The translations under genes and the position numbers were made by a program. A DNA stretch of 64,000 nucleotides from Bacteroidaceae bacterium (lineage in GTDB: Bacteria > Bacteroidota > Bacteroidia > Bacteroidales > Bacteroidaceae). The DNA lies in contig JAFSPM010000041.1 of assembly GCA_017442855.1 (NCBI GenBank), positions 1 to 64,000 on the forward strand, read 5' to 3'. The notes beneath the pieces are model-generated. The model was not told the origin of the DNA. It was given only the letters and a program-made list of their open reading frames with translations, and did no database searches. Shown one piece after another: positions 41,844 through 52,365 of the stretch. Positions within the stretch are counted from its first letter, which is position 1. The number at the start of each line of letters is the position of its first letter.

Positions 41844-43832
41844 CTATTTTGCAAGTCTGGAAGGCCAGGTAAGATCGTTATCCTTCATCCTTGTGATGTA
41901 TTGTTGGATAATAGCCTCCATCTGTTGCTGCATGAAAGGTAGTTGAGAAAATAGGTCTTTTTTATCAAGTAAGTTATTCTTCAAAGAGAAGTCTTTTTTA
42001 TATTCATAAATACCAATAAGTCGATTGCCACTATATTCAATCATCAGGTCATCGAGGTAGAACATGGAATTGCCGTTTCTGTCATTGAAGACATAATTTA
42101 CATAATCCTCACTATTGTTGAATACGTCTTTGCCAAACGAGAAGAATGGCTTCTGGTAGTTGAGCAATCCCAGCAGTGTGGGGGTAATGTCGGTTTGTTG
42201 AATAAGTCTTGTGGTATCGAATTTCACAGGAAGTTGTCCTCCTGGTGTGTAGAAAAAGATGGGGATTAAGAAACGTCCCATCTCATTATTATAATCTTCA
42301 CGATAGCTCACGCCACAATGGTCGGCGGTAAAAACAAAGATGGTATTCTCAAACCAAGGTTTGTCTTTCACTTGTTCGAAATACTGCTGGATGGAGTAGT
42401 CGGCATAGCTGATGACCCTGTGCATGGGGATGTCACCACGTGTAAAGGTGTCCTTGTATTGGTCAGGAACCCTAAAAGGCTCATGGCTCGATGCGGTAAA
42501 TACGGTTAAGAAGAAAGGGTGCCCTTCTTGAGCGATTCTGTCACTTTGTTGAGCAAAATACTTAAGATAAGGCTCATCGAAGATGGCCCAGGTACCATCA
42601 AAATCTTTGTTGTTATCATATTCATCCATGCCATAGTACGTCTCAAAACCTATTGAGTTGGTAAATCCTTTGAACCCCAAGGTCGTATTGGGGGCACCAT
42701 GGAAAAATGCGGTAGTATATCCTTCTTCCTTTAACATCTCAGGCAATCCCTGAAGCGTGTTGTTGGAGTAAAAATAATAACAATAAGGGTTGATATAACG
42801 GGGAATGCCGGCAAAAGTGGCTGGCATGCAGTCAACTGAACGGATACCGTTGGCGAAGCTATATTCAAAACTATAGCTTTTACTTGCCAGCGAGTCCAAG
42901 AACGGCGTATATCCTTGGTAATTGCCCCCATCCTTATCTTTGTTATAGAATCCCGTATATTCCATTGAAAAACTTTCCATCAGGAATACGACTACATTCA
43001 TACGATTCATTTCTCCACCCTTGGGATGTTTATTTTTAATGGGGTTGAAGATGTTGTCCAGCTCTTCTTTGGCAAAGAAACCAGGATCTTTGTATCCTGT
43101 TTTGTGGGCGGTAGTGATCAGTGTAAAGGGTGTGTTCAGAACAATAGCCGCTTCAATGGGTTTCTTACAATAAATATCTGCTGAGTCTTGTCGCAGTGGG
43201 TGCATTTTTAGCCCAAATCCACCTCGTGCACCACCCGCCACAAGGATGGCCACAATAATAAAAATAACAGTATGCAAAGGATAATACACCTTGTTAGACG
43301 GATAAGTGGATAAGGGACGGTCTTGTTTGATAGGATTGTAATACAAAAGAACAATAACGACAATCATAGCTATGCCAAATAGCCATACAGTCCAATAGTT
43401 AGTAATGCTGTTCAATAAGATGGTGCCAAGGTTGTTTTCTCTTCCGAATTCTGAAAAAATGGTAGAAGTGGTTCTTCTGCCACCAAACTCAAAATACACG
43501 ATGTCTGCAACATTTACGGCTATTCCTAAGGTGTTGACAATGATAAAAATGATTTTCACGATTCGCTGGTACCAAACGGTTTCCCGGCTTTTTAGCGGCA
43601 GGAATTGTAGCAAGATACAAAGCATGTTTAAGTAACATAAGGCACTGATGTCGAAACGCAGTCCCCCTAAGCAAATTGTCATCATGTCACGGAAGGTAAC
43701 ATCAGGGAAGTTACTGATGTTCATGTAATAGAAAACCCATCTTGACAACATATATACTATCATCAGTAACAGGAAGTTCACTGCCATGATGAAGCCTGGT
43801 TGTTTCCTTATCGATGCTATCTTTGTAATCAT
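41844..43832 (-). CDS. LTA synthase-like membrane sulfatase-fold transferase
   Basis: A 662-residue protein with five or so N-terminal transmembrane segments (to about residue 215) and a C-terminal alkaline-phosphatase/sulfatase fold facing the periplasm: VVVFLMESFSMEYTGFYN (metal site and Thr/Ser nucleophile region), FFLTVFTASSHEPF, and FVFTADHCGVSY. Such proteins transfer phosphoglycerol or phosphoethanolamine to envelope glycans or lipids; it need not be a sulfatase. Upstream in-frame ATGs exist at 43853, 43862 and 43880, but the last lies inside the -7 promoter element, so a start at or below 43862 is required. Confidence 0.85.
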   Translation of the reverse strand: MITKIASIRKQPGFIMAVNFLLLMIVYMLSRWVFYYMNISNFPDVTFRDMMTICLGGLRFDISALCYLNMLCILLQFLPLKSRETVWYQRIVKIIFIIVNTLGIAVNVADIVYFEFGGRRTTSTIFSEFGRENNLGTILLNSITNYWTVWLFGIAMIVVIVLLYYNPIKQDRPLSTYPSNKVYYPLHTVIFIIVAILVAGGARGGFGLKMHPLRQDSADIYCKKPIEAAIVLNTPFTLITTAHKTGYKDPGFFAKEELDNIFNPIKNKHPKGGEMNRMNVVVFLMESFSMEYTGFYNKDKDGGNYQGYTPFLDSLASKSYSFEYSFANGIRSVDCMPATFAGIPRYINPYCYYFYSNNTLQGLPEMLKEEGYTTAFFHGAPNTTLGFKGFTNSIGFETYYGMDEYDNNKDFDGTWAIFDEPYLKYFAQQSDRIAQEGHPFFLTVFTASSHEPFRVPDQYKDTFTRGDIPMHRVISYADYSIQQYFEQVKDKPWFENTIFVFTADHCGVSYREDYNNEMGRFLIPIFFYTPGGQLPVKFDTTRLIQQTDITPTLLGLLNYQKPFFSFGKDVFNNSEDYVNYVFNDRNGNSMFYLDDLMIEYSGNRLIGIYEYKKDFSLKNNLLDKKDLFSQLPFMQQQMEAIIQQYITRMKDNDLTWPSRLAK

Positions 43833-43877
43833 ACCACCTTTATTAATCGCCATTATTGCCATAATCTTTTGATGGCG

Positions 43878-43885
43878 CAAAATTA
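43878..43885 (-). promoter_or_regulatory. promoter -7 element of the LTA synthase-like gene
   Basis: Minus strand TAATTTTG, a TAnnTTTG element; transcription would start around 43871, which excludes the ATG at 43880 as translation start. Confidence 0.6.
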
Positions 43886-43952
43886 CATTTTTTTTGTCAG
43901 ATTATGGTATCGTTTATCTATTTTTCTGTCTAATCAGCTGAATATCAACTAT

Positions 43953-43992
43953 AATTCCCAACGAGGTAATAATAAAAACCTTGTTGGGAATT
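43953..43992 (-). terminator. hairpin after the GH106 gene
   Basis: A 14-bp stem with one G-T wobble (AATTCCCAACGAGG with CCTTGTTGGGAATT) encloses a 12-base A/T loop. It lies 50 bases past the GH106 stop and likely ends the rhamnose operon transcript, although the T-tract is weak. Confidence 0.55.
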
Positions 43993-44042
43993 AAAAAGTT
44001 CAGTAGTGGCACCTAATCAAAGATAAGGTGCATAGAGTTTTC

Positions 44043-47000
44043 CTAATATGATACAATAGTTACAGGACCAAGAAGACCTGCGGGAATAAGTGACTCTGTT
44101 CCATTGAATCCTTTAGCATCAGTCCATCCTATGCGAGTGGCACCAGGCTGTTCATCACCAATCAGGCGATTCACCCATACATTGGCTACCTTCACTTCGA
44201 GTGTGTTGACGCCAGCTTTTACCGCCTCAGTGATATCTACCTTGTATGGCTCTTTCCATGCGGCACCACAATATTTGCCATTCACATACACTTCAGCCAA
44301 GTCTGCAACATTGCCCAGGTCAAGAATCATCTTTTCTTCAGGCTGAACCTCAAAGGCTTTGGTATAGATAGCGATACCAGAGAAATATTTGATGCCAGGT
44401 TCAGGAGATTCGGTGTAGCTTCCAAGTGTTGTTATCTCAGCCGAATTAGGAGCACCACGATTCTCTTGGAAATTGATAGTCCAAGTGCCTTCAAGAGCTA
44501 ACTCGTTCTTCTTTTTGGCAACAGGAACGACATGTGTTTGGTCAGCTTTGCCTGAGAACACCACAAACACAGCATCATCGGGAACAAGATTCATGGTGAC
44601 ATCTGTACGACCATTTTTCTGGGTGTATGACACTTCTTCTTGCATGCCACTATCTGGATGCCAAAGCATAGGCTTCATGCCACTTACACGGAAGGAGAGG
44701 GTAACGGTTTGATAATCATTGGCTGGCTTGTTAATCCAATAGACCTCTGTATCTGTCAAAGTGCGGTGCAAGAACCTATAGCCAGCAGGGATATTCACAT
44801 CTGCATCAATGCCTGCAGCTTTCAGAAACTCGCTGAGTTCTTTGGTCTCTACCACATTTTTACGACCACTGTCCCAAATATCGGCAACAAGAGCATTGAA
44901 AGTGTCAGCATCATCGGTGAGTGACGCTGAACGGCTGGGGCGAACGCCACCAACCCATGCACCAGCTTTTGCCAATGATGCTATCTTCTTCAAGACAGGC
45001 ACCGACATGTAGTCAACATTGCGGTCCATCCACAGCGCCTTATAAGTGGTACCACCTGTAGATACCAGTTGTCCCTTAACATAAGAGATATGGTTCAGTA
45101 AACCGTCTGGATTGAGATAATCCCACTGATAACCAGCTGGTATGGCAGGTGCTCGTGAGAAAACAGAAGTGACATTGGCATCCTCACCATAGTAGTACAA
45201 TACATCCGCTACATTCTTGCCAGCTTGCAACATGAAGCAGCTGCGAGACATATAGTCTGCCCAGATACCAGCCATGGGAGCCCAGCTGTCATGACGATTA
45301 AACCATTGTCCGATGCCTCCAAGCGACATACCGGGTACATGTACATCATCAGGCTGATGAGCACTCTCATGGATGACAAAGCGGTTGATCCCATTAGACA
45401 TTTCACGATCTGCCACATATTTGAGATTTCCTGGATGGTAAGAATACGACTTGCCTCCACCACCAGGAGCCGTCATCGACTCGGCAGCTGCTATATTTTG
45501 TCCGTAGATATGTGCCACAGAAGCTGATTCCTTGTCATCGGCATCGTAAACGCTCATGTCGGGTTGACCGTCAGGACCAACTGGCACCCAAGGAGCTGTT
45601 ACCCACATCGCACTCATTGGCACCTCTGCTGTAGCTTTCAAATCCATGCCATCGCCCACGTAGGCACGACCACCTTCATGGCTTTCGGTGTAACGTCCAA
45701 GCATCCCATATTCTTCCTTGGCAATCTTAGATAGTAAGGTGTAATTATCAGCTATTAATTCACCAATGGTGGTGCGCCAGTCGAAAAGGAAGGCATCGCT
45801 CTGTTTGGGCGAACCGATGATTTCACCAGAGAGTACAGGTAACCACGTCTTGAGGTCATAACCTCTGCGGTTCTGAAACTCCTGGAACATGGCAGGTGTC
45901 CACGTCTCGCATTCTGCCTCGTAACTGTCGGTGAGGACGTATTGAACGCCTTGCTGCCCCATCAGTCCTTTAGCAGCTTTTTTGTACATGTCGAAATATG
46001 TACGGAAATACCTGGTCCACGCAGCGGGATCCAGCTTGTCAACCTCTAAGCCAGTTGCCTCTACTGGAGCAGGGTGATTCTGCTTACCTGTAAGCGACCA
46101 GCCATAGCGGATAATCTTCCAATTGCCCTCCGGTGCGTTCCAAACAAGTCTGCCGTTCTGATAGAATGCTGTTACATCCACCACATCATCTGAAGAAGGG
46201 AATACTTCATCCTCTGCATCGGGTGTTGCCATTGCTGTCAGATTAGAAGCCGATGAAAAGGCTGCCTTGTCTTCAAAACGGTGTACCCTTAAATAAGGAT
46301 AGAGTTCCAATTCTGCAATCATCGTTCCTGCGGGAGGAGTAGCTGGACCACCACTCGTGCCGAAGAAACTACCACCCGCAGGACGTGGATTAGTCACCTT
46401 TACTCGGAAATATTTGGCAGTAGTAACAGGAATGGACATGGTGACCTGTGCTACACTTCCACCACGAACATCACAAACATGAGAGAAGGTCTTGCCATCA
46501 TCACTTGACTCAAGTTGGGTAGTTGCAGGTCCTCCCCCAAAACCGCCACCACCAGCACCAACCATCTTCAATGACTTGATAGTGACAGGCTGTGGAAACT
46601 CATACTGAATCCAGGCGAAGCCACTCTTATCATCACGAGGCAGCAACACCGCATCTGAAATGCTGCCATTGGTGAGCTGCTCCAGGGTGAAGTTGCCGCC
46701 GCTTGCTGTCACTTTAGCACCCAATGTTGCCGCACTTTGACGGTTATCAGGTTGCTTGACTGCTATAACAGCAATATCTTCGTAATATTCATAATTGGTA
46801 GCGGCCTCACCACGACCTGCAGGAGCACCATCGAGGAATGCGCCTGTAGTATGTGGAGGCTCAGGAAGATCTATATCCACCTTGCCACTAGCGATGGATT
46901 CGCTCCAAACCAACTTCTTCATGCCATCCTTTTCACTTACCCAAGGACCACCTGTTGAGCTCCATCCTGGTGCTGATGCGATAGTGAACTCCAGCCCAAG

Positions 47001-47336
47001 GGAATCTGCCACATGCACAGCGTATGCAAAAGCATCCTGCCACCCATCATCCATGTAGATAAGGCGCTTGTCCACAATAGTAGGGGTACCCAGGGCGGCA
47101 TCAAAGTTATGCACACCACCCTGTCGGGTGTCTTTCATCCATTGAAGGTCTTTCAATATACCGTCTTTGGTGATGTTCCCATTCATCCAGTGCCACCACA
47201 CACGGTTGCGGGCACTTAGGGGAGGATTCTCCCAACCTTTTTGTAGCTCTTCTATAGACGAACCCTGAGGGTTGCTGCATGCGAGTGCTGCAAATAGTGT
47301 CGCGGCTACAGATACTAACTTTACTATATATCTCAT
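44043..47336 (-). CDS. GH106 alpha-L-rhamnosidase lipoprotein
   Basis: A 1097-residue protein with signal VAATLFAALACSNPQ. It opens with the family-106 signature PPLSARNRVWWHWMNGNI and KDLQWMKDTRQGGVHNFDA, followed by APGWSSTGGPW. Domains: TIM-barrel catalytic core interrupted by a galactose-binding-like insert (about 230-370), catalytic region including SYEAECETW and SMGGIGQWFNRHDSW, and a C-terminal beta-sandwich module (EVYVNGKYCGAAWKEPYKVDI). GH106 enzymes remove L-rhamnose from rhamnogalacturonan-type glycans. The start at 47336 is chosen for the signal peptide; the longer frame overlaps the preceding gene. Confidence 0.9.
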   Translation of the reverse strand: MRYIVKLVSVAATLFAALACSNPQGSSIEELQKGWENPPLSARNRVWWHWMNGNITKDGILKDLQWMKDTRQGGVHNFDAALGTPTIVDKRLIYMDDGWQDAFAYAVHVADSLGLEFTIASAPGWSSTGGPWVSEKDGMKKLVWSESIASGKVDIDLPEPPHTTGAFLDGAPAGRGEAATNYEYYEDIAVIAVKQPDNRQSAATLGAKVTASGGNFTLEQLTNGSISDAVLLPRDDKSGFAWIQYEFPQPVTIKSLKMVGAGGGGFGGGPATTQLESSDDGKTFSHVCDVRGGSVAQVTMSIPVTTAKYFRVKVTNPRPAGGSFFGTSGGPATPPAGTMIAELELYPYLRVHRFEDKAAFSSASNLTAMATPDAEDEVFPSSDDVVDVTAFYQNGRLVWNAPEGNWKIIRYGWSLTGKQNHPAPVEATGLEVDKLDPAAWTRYFRTYFDMYKKAAKGLMGQQGVQYVLTDSYEAECETWTPAMFQEFQNRRGYDLKTWLPVLSGEIIGSPKQSDAFLFDWRTTIGELIADNYTLLSKIAKEEYGMLGRYTESHEGGRAYVGDGMDLKATAEVPMSAMWVTAPWVPVGPDGQPDMSVYDADDKESASVAHIYGQNIAAAESMTAPGGGGKSYSYHPGNLKYVADREMSNGINRFVIHESAHQPDDVHVPGMSLGGIGQWFNRHDSWAPMAGIWADYMSRSCFMLQAGKNVADVLYYYGEDANVTSVFSRAPAIPAGYQWDYLNPDGLLNHISYVKGQLVSTGGTTYKALWMDRNVDYMSVPVLKKIASLAKAGAWVGGVRPSRSASLTDDADTFNALVADIWDSGRKNVVETKELSEFLKAAGIDADVNIPAGYRFLHRTLTDTEVYWINKPANDYQTVTLSFRVSGMKPMLWHPDSGMQEEVSYTQKNGRTDVTMNLVPDDAVFVVFSGKADQTHVVPVAKKKNELALEGTWTINFQENRGAPNSAEITTLGSYTESPEPGIKYFSGIAIYTKAFEVQPEEKMILDLGNVADLAEVYVNGKYCGAAWKEPYKVDITEAVKAGVNTLEVKVANVWVNRLIGDEQPGATRIGWTDAKGFNGTESLIPAGLLGPVTIVSY

Positions 47337-47350
47337 ATTCTTAGATTCTT

Positions 47351-49765
47351 TTAATTGGCGTTTATAATGTTCTTTCCACCATGTAGTTCGTAGCTCTTTC
47401 CTGCCCAAATCAGGGTGCCGCTTACATGGCTTGGCAACTCAATCTCAGCTTTCAGTGTGCTGCTGCTCTTCTGATAGCTTACCTTGATGTTGCCCTGCGG
47501 ATGTGGCATACTGCCACCGATTTTAGTCAAATCGCCCAAGCGAGGTTCGATTTTTACCTTGGCAAACTGAGGAGCTGCACTGTCGATGCCTAAGAGTGTG
47601 CGGAAGAACTCGATGTTAGGACTGGCACCCCATGCATGACAGTCACTGCGTGTGCCATCCACATCGCTGGTTTCGCCCCATGTGGACAAACCTTGGCGGA
47701 TATTCTCACGCCAGATGTCGAGCCATTTCAGATAGTCATCGCCCAAACCTGCTTTTACCAAAGCTTCATGTAGGTAGAATTTGTAATATACAGAGCATTG
47801 TGAAAGAGAAGAATCGGTGAGCATCTTCTCTGCCACTTGCTTAGCCTGCTCACCTGTTACCATACCCGTCAAGATGGCCAGTGAGTTGGCGTGCTGCGAG
47901 AAGATTTGCTTCTCTGAGGTTTGTGCATAAAGCCCCTTGGCATCATCCCAATATGCTTGTTGGACAGATTGTTTCAGTTGCTCTACTTGCTTGCTATACT
48001 CTTCAGCCATAAAGGTGTTGCCGCGATAGTTTTCCAGTTCTGTCATCATCTGGAGTGCCAACAGCAGTTGCAAGTCCATCAGGATGCCACCGCCGTCTTT
48101 ACCTACCTGAGCTACCCCCATCTGCCAACCATCGCTATACACCCAATCTGAGAAATTCCAGCCAGGCAGACCCTTGATGCGTCCATCAGCCATTTGGTAC
48201 TTGCTGAAATAGTGTAGAATCTGCTCAGCACCAGGAATGAGGTCGAGAACCAACTGCTGGTCTTTTCCATAACGCATGTAATCATGGATAGAATAGATAT
48301 AACTCAGCGCATATGGAGTGATGTATTGTGCCAGTTCGGAAGGAGCGCGTCCCATTGTTACACCTTCAGCATTACGGCTCATGTCAGCCTGACGGAGATA
48401 ATTCTTCCACAACGTATCGTCACCACTATTATAGATAGAAACCAATGCCTGTATGCGAGTGTCACCCAAATATTGCAGCTGTTCATAATACGGACAGTCT
48501 GTATAAGTTTCGATGGCACAGAGGCGAGCGGTACGCCAACCAATCTCCATCATCTTCAGCAACTCCTGATTGTCGGTGTCCAACTGAGCATTCATCTTGA
48601 ATGGGAAGCCAGTGAACATACTACTGATGTCATTGATTTCCAGAGCCTCCCCTTTGGTCTCGATATCCAGGCGAACATAGCGGAATGTACGCCAGTCTAA
48701 TGAGGTGAATTGTTGATTGTCCTTGCCATTGGAAGTCAAATTGTCAAACCTGCCGATAAAGTTCTTGCCCTCCACCTCATTGCGGTTGCCTTTGTGCTGC
48801 CCCCTTTCATCTGTATAAAGAGCCTCGGCATAACGAATGGTAATACCAGCACCGTTACCCTTGCTGAAGTTCAGTTGGAAAAATCCGTTGGTCAGTTCCT
48901 CTTGATCAAGTAGCAGCTCCACCTTTTTGTTGGCAGGGATGGTGACCTTAGCTTGTTGTGAAGGCCATCCCTTAGGTAACTTCAAGCCACCATCTTTACG
49001 GATGGTTGGAATGCGCTTCTCAAAACGTTCTATCTGTGGCAGTGTACTGGGCACCAGCATGTGACCCGTATATACACCAGTACCAGAACTCGTATCGTGC
49101 GGTGTGCCTAACTCATATGGCTTGGCATCCTGCCACAGATTCAGATCGGCATTAGCGTCCATCCAATCAGCGATGGTCTTATTCATGTTAATCTGCTCAC
49201 CTGCACCCAAAGCATAATAACCTGGCACCTGCTGACGAATAGGAGTGTAAGCTGGGTCTTGGATAGCTTTCCAAGTCTCATCGGTGTTCACTACCTTGGC
49301 ATCGCCTTCACCCATCATCAGGAAACCTGAACGCATGGTGGCATTTGGCACGGGGGTATAATTGCCCTCGTGCCATACTTGCGCTGCAAAAACGTTCTTG
49401 CCAGCCTTGAGGTAGGGTGCTAAATCCACAGTCTCGTAATTCCAATGCTTGGAGTCATTACGTGCTGGACCTAATGAAGCTAATTCACCGTTAACAAAGA
49501 GTTTGTAGCGGGTATCTCCACTTACATACACAACAAACTTACTGGGCTTGACATTCAGGTCAACATCCTTACGGAAATAATACACGCCATAATCCTTGGG
49601 TTGTGTACCAGGTACTTCAATCCACATCGCATTCCAAGCATCGGTCTTCATGTCAAATGAAGTGCGGTTCTGAAGCTGCCGCCTCATCATCTCTATGGGG
49701 AATTGAGCCAAAGCTGGCAGCAAGGTTGCAACTGCCAGTACAAAGGTTATTATATATCTCTTCAT
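47351..49765 (-). CDS. GH78 alpha-L-rhamnosidase, secreted
   Basis: An 804-residue protein with a cleavable signal (TFVLAVATLLPALAQ). A rhamnosidase N-terminal beta module (YKLFVNGELASLGPARNDSKHWNYE), a rhamnosid_N-like middle part, and the (alpha/alpha)6 barrel (CAIETYTDCPYYEQLQYLGDTR around residue 430; STWGETSDVDGTRSDCHAWGAS near 710) and C-terminal beta module follow. It differs from the 35944 protein in lacking the first fibronectin-like module and in YYEQLQY in place of QRDERMGW. Lies 14 bases upstream of GH106 in the same operon. Confidence 0.9.
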   Translation of the reverse strand: MKRYIITFVLAVATLLPALAQFPIEMMRRQLQNRTSFDMKTDAWNAMWIEVPGTQPKDYGVYYFRKDVDLNVKPSKFVVYVSGDTRYKLFVNGELASLGPARNDSKHWNYETVDLAPYLKAGKNVFAAQVWHEGNYTPVPNATMRSGFLMMGEGDAKVVNTDETWKAIQDPAYTPIRQQVPGYYALGAGEQINMNKTIADWMDANADLNLWQDAKPYELGTPHDTSSGTGVYTGHMLVPSTLPQIERFEKRIPTIRKDGGLKLPKGWPSQQAKVTIPANKKVELLLDQEELTNGFFQLNFSKGNGAGITIRYAEALYTDERGQHKGNRNEVEGKNFIGRFDNLTSNGKDNQQFTSLDWRTFRYVRLDIETKGEALEINDISSMFTGFPFKMNAQLDTDNQELLKMMEIGWRTARLCAIETYTDCPYYEQLQYLGDTRIQALVSIYNSGDDTLWKNYLRQADMSRNAEGVTMGRAPSELAQYITPYALSYIYSIHDYMRYGKDQQLVLDLIPGAEQILHYFSKYQMADGRIKGLPGWNFSDWVYSDGWQMGVAQVGKDGGGILMDLQLLLALQMMTELENYRGNTFMAEEYSKQVEQLKQSVQQAYWDDAKGLYAQTSEKQIFSQHANSLAILTGMVTGEQAKQVAEKMLTDSSLSQCSVYYKFYLHEALVKAGLGDDYLKWLDIWRENIRQGLSTWGETSDVDGTRSDCHAWGASPNIEFFRTLLGIDSAAPQFAKVKIEPRLGDLTKIGGSMPHPQGNIKVSYQKSSSTLKAEIELPSHVSGTLIWAGKSYELHGGKNIINAN

Positions 49766-49775
49766 TATTTGATTA

Positions 49776-51404
49776 TCAATTTAAAGGGGTTTTATGTTCT
49801 CTTCGCCATTTCATATATTCTTCCCACAACAGCAGTTGAGGCTTATTGTGGATGCCAGTCAAAAAAGCACCGTCACGGAAGTTCATTACAGTTTCGCTAT
49901 CTTTTGTATAGGTAGGCCATAAAGGCAGATAGCCGCCATTTGGGTCGCCAGTCTTGATGAAGTTAATCCAATACTGCATCACCAGGCGCGACAAAGCCTC
50001 GTCTGAAGGATTGGGTGCGCCACCAAAGCCACCCAATTGCCCGAAGGTCAGGCCCAGTTCACCAGCATGCATGGTCAGGTATTCACGCCCACCTTGGTCG
50101 CCTCTGCGGAAGAAATTCTGCTTGGCGTGGTTGAAGAAGAACATATATACTTTGCCTTTGCCCTTACTATCGGCTGTGTTTTTGCTCTGTAGGTTTCCCC
50201 AAGCATAGGTAGGCCAAGCGAATGCTGCCTCACGGAAGATGTCGCTGTGGGCATCAAATGCCTCTTGGTCAGTCTTGCCAGGATACATGGCACGGAATTT
50301 TTGCTGCCAATCTTCATCTGGGAAGCTTTCCTTCATTTCTTGTTCGTAGTTCTCAGGCTTGTAACCACCTAAGAATCCCGTGAACATGGAGCCTTCATCG
50401 CTGTTGGTGCCAATCAGCACATTCACATCGTTGTAATCACCAGTCTCATACATAGGATAAGGATCACCTTTCAACACATAGCCGTCGTAGCAAGGCCACA
50501 AGGCACCACCAGCACCGAAGGCGATGGGGTCACCCATAAACTTCTCTGGGTCAACCTTGCGCAAATCTTTCAGTTTCAGCTTACCCATACCGATGCGGTT
50601 GATAAAGTCCTTGCCATATTTCTCGCTGCCAGCCATATTGCGGATGGAGTTGTTGTCTATGCGCACATTGTCCAAAGGAGCCATGTTGCCACCACTCTCG
50701 GAGATGGCGCCACGGAACAGACCTTTTGCCAACGGACTCTGGCAAAGCATAGCCACAGAGATGGCACCTGCGCTCTCGCCCATGATGGTAACTTTCTCTG
50801 GATCACCACCGAAGGCTGCGATGTTGTCATGAATCCATTGAAGTGCCATAATCTGGTCCATCAAGCCATAGTTGCCACTGATGGCACGTCCATTTTCTTT
50901 CTCACTTTCAGCACTCAATTCTGGCAGAGAGAGAAAGCCAAACACGTTGGTACGATAGGTGATAGCGGCATAAACGATGCCGGCTTGTGCGAACTTCTCA
51001 CCGTTGTTCTCCCACGAAGCGCCTGTATTGAAGCCACCACCATGAATCCATACCAACACAGGCAGCCCTTCGCCTGCTTTTTTGGCAGGAGTCAGAATAT
51101 TCAGGTAGAGGCAGTCTTCACTTACGCCTGGCTGACCTGGGCGAGGTTGCCCTTGACTTTGCTGATAAGGCTTGTCCTTGAAGCTATCTGCTTTATACAC
51201 ACCTTGCCATTTCTGGGCAGGCTGCGGAGCCTTCCAGCGCAAATCACCTACTGGAGGTGTAGCGAACGGAATGCCTTTATAATGAGCCAGTCCGTTTTGC
51301 TCTACACCTTCCACTTCTCCCTGTGCTACGGTTGTATGCAGCAACTGAGCGTTCATGCTCAAACTGAATGCTGCCAAACATAAAGTTGCAAATATCTTTT
51401 TCAT
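49776..51404 (-). CDS. secreted type-B carboxylesterase
   Basis: A 542-residue alpha/beta hydrolase: signal MKKIFATLCLAAFSLSMNAQ, oxyanion segment VWIHGGGFNTGA, nucleophile motif GESAGAISV (about residue 210), and a C-terminal catalytic His region. Probably removes acyl or feruloyl-type esters from the glycan processed by the neighbouring rhamnosidases. It begins 28 bases after the metallo-hydrolase gene and ends 10 bases before GH78. Confidence 0.88.
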   Translation of the reverse strand: MKKIFATLCLAAFSLSMNAQLLHTTVAQGEVEGVEQNGLAHYKGIPFATPPVGDLRWKAPQPAQKWQGVYKADSFKDKPYQQSQGQPRPGQPGVSEDCLYLNILTPAKKAGEGLPVLVWIHGGGFNTGASWENNGEKFAQAGIVYAAITYRTNVFGFLSLPELSAESEKENGRAISGNYGLMDQIMALQWIHDNIAAFGGDPEKVTIMGESAGAISVAMLCQSPLAKGLFRGAISESGGNMAPLDNVRIDNNSIRNMAGSEKYGKDFINRIGMGKLKLKDLRKVDPEKFMGDPIAFGAGGALWPCYDGYVLKGDPYPMYETGDYNDVNVLIGTNSDEGSMFTGFLGGYKPENYEQEMKESFPDEDWQQKFRAMYPGKTDQEAFDAHSDIFREAAFAWPTYAWGNLQSKNTADSKGKGKVYMFFFNHAKQNFFRRGDQGGREYLTMHAGELGLTFGQLGGFGGAPNPSDEALSRLVMQYWINFIKTGDPNGGYLPLWPTYTKDSETVMNFRDGAFLTGIHNKPQLLLWEEYMKWRREHKTPLN

Positions 51405-51432
51405 AATAATGCTCAATGTTCAATATTCAACG

Positions 51433-52338
51433 TCACTTAACTCCCTGTGGTGAGCGATAGCTGATGTTCACCCCAAAGTCACGGATGCGTCCGTTGAGTC
51501 CCATCATGCCCTGCTCGTTCACGTCACCTTTACGGGTTCCTGCAATCATCTCCTCCGACATTTTCTTCAGATCGCTGATGCGTTGCAACGTCTCAGGGTT
51601 ACTGCCCATATAGTGACCTGGGTACATCTTCTCGATGCCGTGACGCTTCATATAGCTCTCGATGCGAGTGGTAGTAGCTAACAGGGTAGAAAAGTTGGTG
51701 GTAAGCAACAGGTTACCAGAACCAAAGGCATCACCGCTATAGCCCCACTTCCTGCCATCCATCTCAAAGAAAGTGGCACTGCCAGGGGTATGGCCTGGGG
51801 TGAAAATCACTTCGATACTGCGTCCACCCAAGTCGAATACCTGTCCGTCTTCTAAATAATTCACCTTGCCTTTATAGTCGGCCATGAACATGGGCACGTT
51901 CACCTCATCGCCTGCATTGATCCATATCTCAGCGAAATCATGGATGGCACTGCCAGTATGGTCAGGATGCACATGGGTAGCAATCAGTGTGATAGGTTTC
52001 TTGGTAATGCCTTCCACAATCTTCTTCAAGCCATCAATCTTGGTGCCTGCATCTAACAGGATGGTGCGCTCGTTACCCTCAATGATATAGATGGTCTCAT
52101 TCGCCATCAAGTGTCCATTGCCCTCCCATGTGTGTTCGTCTATGCGGCGGATAATCACATCGGGGCCTTCATAAACCACAAGTTCTTTGTAGGTAGGTTG
52201 TGGCATGCCTTGTGGTGTCTGCGGGTTACGTGGCAAACTGTTCAAGGTTGCCTCAGAAGCTTTCACGAAAGGAGCGAATGCCATGCCTACAGCACCCATT
52301 CCCATTATTTTCAGTACGTTTCTTCTATTTGTTTTCAT
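51433..52338 (-). CDS. MBL-fold metallo-hydrolase with Tat-like signal
   Basis: A 301-residue protein: start MKTNRRNVLKIMG has a twin-arginine-like signal (NRRNVLKIMGMGAVGMAFAPF), then the metallo-beta-lactamase fold with THVHPDHTGSAIHD (zinc ligands), FTPGHTPGSATFF and YSGDAFGSG, and late PGHYMGSN. It is probably exported folded with its metal. Substrate unknown; membership in the rhamnose operon suggests a lactone or ester of the same substrate, not antibiotic resistance. Confidence 0.85.
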   Translation of the reverse strand: MKTNRRNVLKIMGMGAVGMAFAPFVKASEATLNSLPRNPQTPQGMPQPTYKELVVYEGPDVIIRRIDEHTWEGNGHLMANETIYIIEGNERTILLDAGTKIDGLKKIVEGITKKPITLIATHVHPDHTGSAIHDFAEIWINAGDEVNVPMFMADYKGKVNYLEDGQVFDLGGRSIEVIFTPGHTPGSATFFEMDGRKWGYSGDAFGSGNLLLTTNFSTLLATTTRIESYMKRHGIEKMYPGHYMGSNPETLQRISDLKKMSEEMIAGTRKGDVNEQGMMGLNGRIRDFGVNISYRSPQGVK

Positions 52339-52365
52339 AATAACTGTTTTTTTACTATTTCTGCA

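Noticed and set aside
41844-43832. True sulfatase
   Set aside because: Five N-terminal membrane helices and no C/SxPxR sulfatase signature point to LTA synthase/phosphoethanolamine transferase-type enzymes.
43833-43880. Extended N-terminus of the LTA-synthase-like protein starting at 43880
   Set aside because: The start would lie within the TAATTTTG promoter element; a start at 43862 or lower is needed.
51433-52338. Beta-lactamase resistance gene
   Set aside because: MBL fold is shared by many hydrolases; operon context with esterase and rhamnosidases argues for glycan-related substrate.
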